Positions 61,929 through 64,000 of a stretch of DNA of 64,000 nt are shown in pieces. The notes below the pieces were generated by a model, which made no database searches, was not told the DNA's origin, and saw nothing but the letters and a program-made list of their open reading frames with translations. The first letter of the stretch is position 1. Each line of letters opens with the position of its first letter. The DNA is from Thalassia testudinum (lineage: Eukaryota > Streptophyta > Magnoliopsida > Alismatales > Hydrocharitaceae): NCBI GenBank assembly GCA_037157565.1, contig JAZHRO010000013.1, positions 73,463,501 to 73,527,500 of the forward strand, given 5' to 3'. A program made the position numbers and the translations under genes.

Positions 61929-63108
61929 CTGTGGAATCACAAACAGAAAGTGTGAGGAAGAGAGAATGCAGAAATGTGGATTCTGCTCTACACGTTTGAT
62001 GATACGGTGTTTGAAAAAGAAATGGAGAACGAAAGGTTGATTCTCAGGTCAGAATGGAGGTCCCTAGACAATGCCTACGAAATTCCATTTGAGGATATCA
62101 TTCCTTTCTCTTCCCACAATAAAATGAAAAACGAAAGGGCAATTATGGACATAATAAGACTGAAGCAAAGTTCATCACATTTAAGACAGCGAGTACCATC
62201 TGTGTTTTTCTGTTGGATCCAGAGAATTGACATGACCTATTAAATGCTATCCAAGTTTCTTGTGCAGCAACACGAATCAAATATCTGAAACAGTCATGAA
62301 TTGATTCACTGACCCAGATTGGTTTTCCTGTTTAGATCCGTGCTTGCTATCTCAGATCACAATTTGCGATTTTCGGGTTAGGGGGTTATAAATTAGCATA
62401 AATAACTCTTCAATGTCTTGTATGGCTATGATTTGAATTACTGATTTTGCATTTCTCCTGTAATATCACTTTGCAATGATTTGATTTTAAAAGAGACCCT
62501 ATGCAAATAAGATTTATCTTTTGGAATGAGTTTAATGAGAAGCTCAAACATGGTGCAGGTTATCTTGTTAATTCAGTCCAATCTAGTTAGTGTTTGCTCA
62601 AATTTCGGCTGATTGATCTGAGAGACAGATGCAATGACCCAAGAAAATTTTACAAGAACCAAAGAACATGATGACTCTTTTTTTAATGAATGACTACTCC
62701 AAAAGTAGTATTTGGAGTACTTCTACCAATGAACTAAGAGATGATATCCCAATGCTTGCATACAAGCACAACATTGTCAAATGACTACAATGAAATTCTA
62801 GTTTTCTTATAACATGACTAGTTAATATGTGGTTACTAGCACTTAGATGCCTACTACATTCATGTGATACTTGGCTCAAAAGCTATGGCAAAAAAATACA
62901 GATACCACAGAAGCAACGGACAAAAATTCATGCGCCAGAAATGTCTACGGGCGTGTCTACTCACTTTTGTCAAAGTTATTATAACAGGAACATTGGAGGT
63001 GTCCAGCTGCAAAAATTCTTCATCCACTATATCAACTTCGGGTTCTTCATCAGCAGGGGAATCAAGAATAACATTAACCTTTGGAATGGTGACATTGCTC
63101 AATGCAAC
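61695..63108 (-). CDS. RRP42: Exosome complex component RRP42, last two exons (gene-level entry)
   Basis: Two exons, complement(62965-63108) and complement(61695-61928), encode the C-terminal 125 residues of an RNase PH-fold protein. Key stretches are NVTIPKVNVI, VDIVDEEFLQLDTSNVPVI, VGRHYIVDATSEEESQMSSA and GGAGLDPSVILDMI. These match the second RNase PH domain of RRP42 as remembered. In eukaryotes this subunit is part of the six-member ring of the RNA exosome, which processes and degrades RNA in nucleus and cytoplasm; the ring is structural and mostly not catalytic. The intron between the exons is phase 0 with AAA|GTGAGT and CACAG|GTG. Upstream exons lie beyond position 64000. The gene converges on the kelch gene. 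A Copia remnant occupies the next intron. Reading frames are open and nothing suggests a pseudogene. Confidence 0.92.
62965..63108 (-). CDS. RRP42: RRP42 penultimate exon
   Basis: 144 nt, 48 codons, phase 0 at both ends. The acceptor on the - strand is CTTACAG and the donor AAA|GTGAGT. It begins VALSNVTIPK and ends VIITLTK. Confidence 0.92.
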
Positions 63109-63357
63109 CTGTAAGAATGTAAGATCAAACTTTGAAGTCATCTAAATTATGGTGAGAAACAGTGAAAGTCCCCTCTAATAACAGTAAATTCATACCACAA
63201 ATTCAGGAGTCTAAGCCAGTCGAAAAAAATGAAATTTCGTGATTACTAAATCATCCGTACACTTTTTTGTATAGAGAGGTTAGGGAAAAATTAGAACATA
63301 AATACAACAAAATAATAAAAAAACATAATATCCCTCAAAATATAATGTAATGCAACA
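63109..63357 (-). other. RRP42 intron, possibly including a Copia LTR
   Basis: On the - strand, TGTTGCATTACATT begins at 63357 directly after the purine tract CTTGAAGGAGAA, the usual place for a 3' LTR. The LTR end could not be fixed before the exon acceptor at 63109. Confidence 0.45.
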
Positions 63358-64000
63358 TTCTCCTTCAAGCTGGAATATATATATCCATCATGCTTAGCTT
63401 ATTTCTACACTTCTCAAACTGAGGGCGAGATAATAGCTTAGTAAACATGCCAACAGTCTGATTTGAAGAGGCAAGACAAGTAGTACGAAGCAGACCGTAT
63501 TGAATTAAACTCTTGGTATCATAACAATCCACTTCCATATGTTTGGTTCTCTCGTGGAACATGGAATTGTTAGCAATGTATGTTGCAATTTGGTTGTCTA
63601 AATGCATTTTCATTGGCTCGTTAATAGTAACATGAAGATCTCGTAAGAAAGATTTTATTCATATCATCTCAGATTCTCAGCTGCAGTATGTGCCATGGAC
63701 CGATACTCAAGCCCAACACTAGAGTGTGAAATTACATTTTGTTTCTTACTTCTCTAGGTTACCAAATTTCCGACTACAAAAGTGCATAAGCCAGTTGTAG
63801 ATCACCTGTCTCCAACATCTCCTGCATAATTGCGTTTGAGTAGACGATAACAGACATAGGAGCCTTCTTTTGAAATAGAATGCTTTTACCTGGATATCCC
63901 TTGACATACCTCAATACCTACATTACAGCCTGTCAATGATCATCAGTAGATTTGTCTAAGAATTGACTTAACTTATCCACTGCAAGGCTAACATCTGACC
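63358..64000 (-). mobile_element. Decayed Copia element in an RRP42 intron, running off the right edge
   Basis: On the - strand the 3' end of pol is readable in shifting frames: DVSLAVDKLSQFLDKSTDDH near 63940-64000, VLRYVKGYPGKSI near 63880, then the RNase H end NQIATYIANNSMFHERTKHM with VDCYD at 63500-63600 and a stop at 63365. The tract CTTGAAGGAGAA follows. Stops in the upstream part show it is inactive. Confidence 0.8.

Overview
This is nuclear DNA from a flowering plant with a large, transposon-rich genome. The evidence is two spliced plant-type genes with GT-AG introns, plus Copia, Gypsy, LINE and MULE elements of plant type. The species cannot be told from the window. No bacterial, organellar or viral genes were seen.

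Host genes. (1) The 3' part of a kelch-repeat (beta-propeller) protein gene lies on the + strand in eight exons between 6269 and 58294. They total about 1.3 kb of open coding sequence spread over 52 kb. All splice phases agree and no exon carries a stop. Three introns are very large (13.5, 23.0 and 10.9 kb) because transposons have accumulated in them. The first exons lie upstream of the window or were not found. (2) The last two exons of the exosome core subunit gene RRP42 lie on the - strand (61695-63108), convergent with the kelch gene. A decayed Copia element sits in the next intron upstream and runs off the right edge.

Layout. 1-1.5 kb: decayed RTE-type LINE (-). 4.5-4.7 kb: LTR with primer-binding site (-). 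6.3 kb: first kelch exon seen. 7.0-9.8 kb: Copia remnant F. 11.4-19.7 kb: tandem array (LTR-internal-LTR-internal-LTR) of a non-autonomous family, here called X. A MULE with a captured ORF sits in its second LTR and a 5'-truncated Copia (E1) in its third. 19.9-20.6 kb: kelch exons 2 and 3. 20.9-38.5 kb: Copia A, holding two independent insertions. One is Copia B (32.2-37.6 kb). The other is a SIRE-like solo LTR, C (23.9-31.5 kb). C holds a minus-strand X-family element, D, which in turn holds a 2.7 kb solo LTR and a 5'-truncated LINE. Nearly every step has a recognisable target-site duplication (TSD), so the order of insertion can be read directly. 39.2-41.9 kb: further LTR remnants. 43.5 and 46.5 kb: kelch exons 4 and 5. 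47-56 kb: LINE remnants, a complete 1.7 kb non-autonomous LTR element, a Copia gag fragment and an RTE LINE with a long open reverse transcriptase. 57.6-58.3 kb: kelch exons 6-8.

All element proteins seen are broken by stops, frameshifts or lost catalytic residues, apart from the 329-residue RTE reverse-transcriptase segment. The most notable sequence features are a perfect 53-bp-arm hairpin in the 2.7 kb solo LTR, arrays of an AGACGTCT palindrome in two unrelated LTRs, and the captured GC-rich ORF in the MULE.
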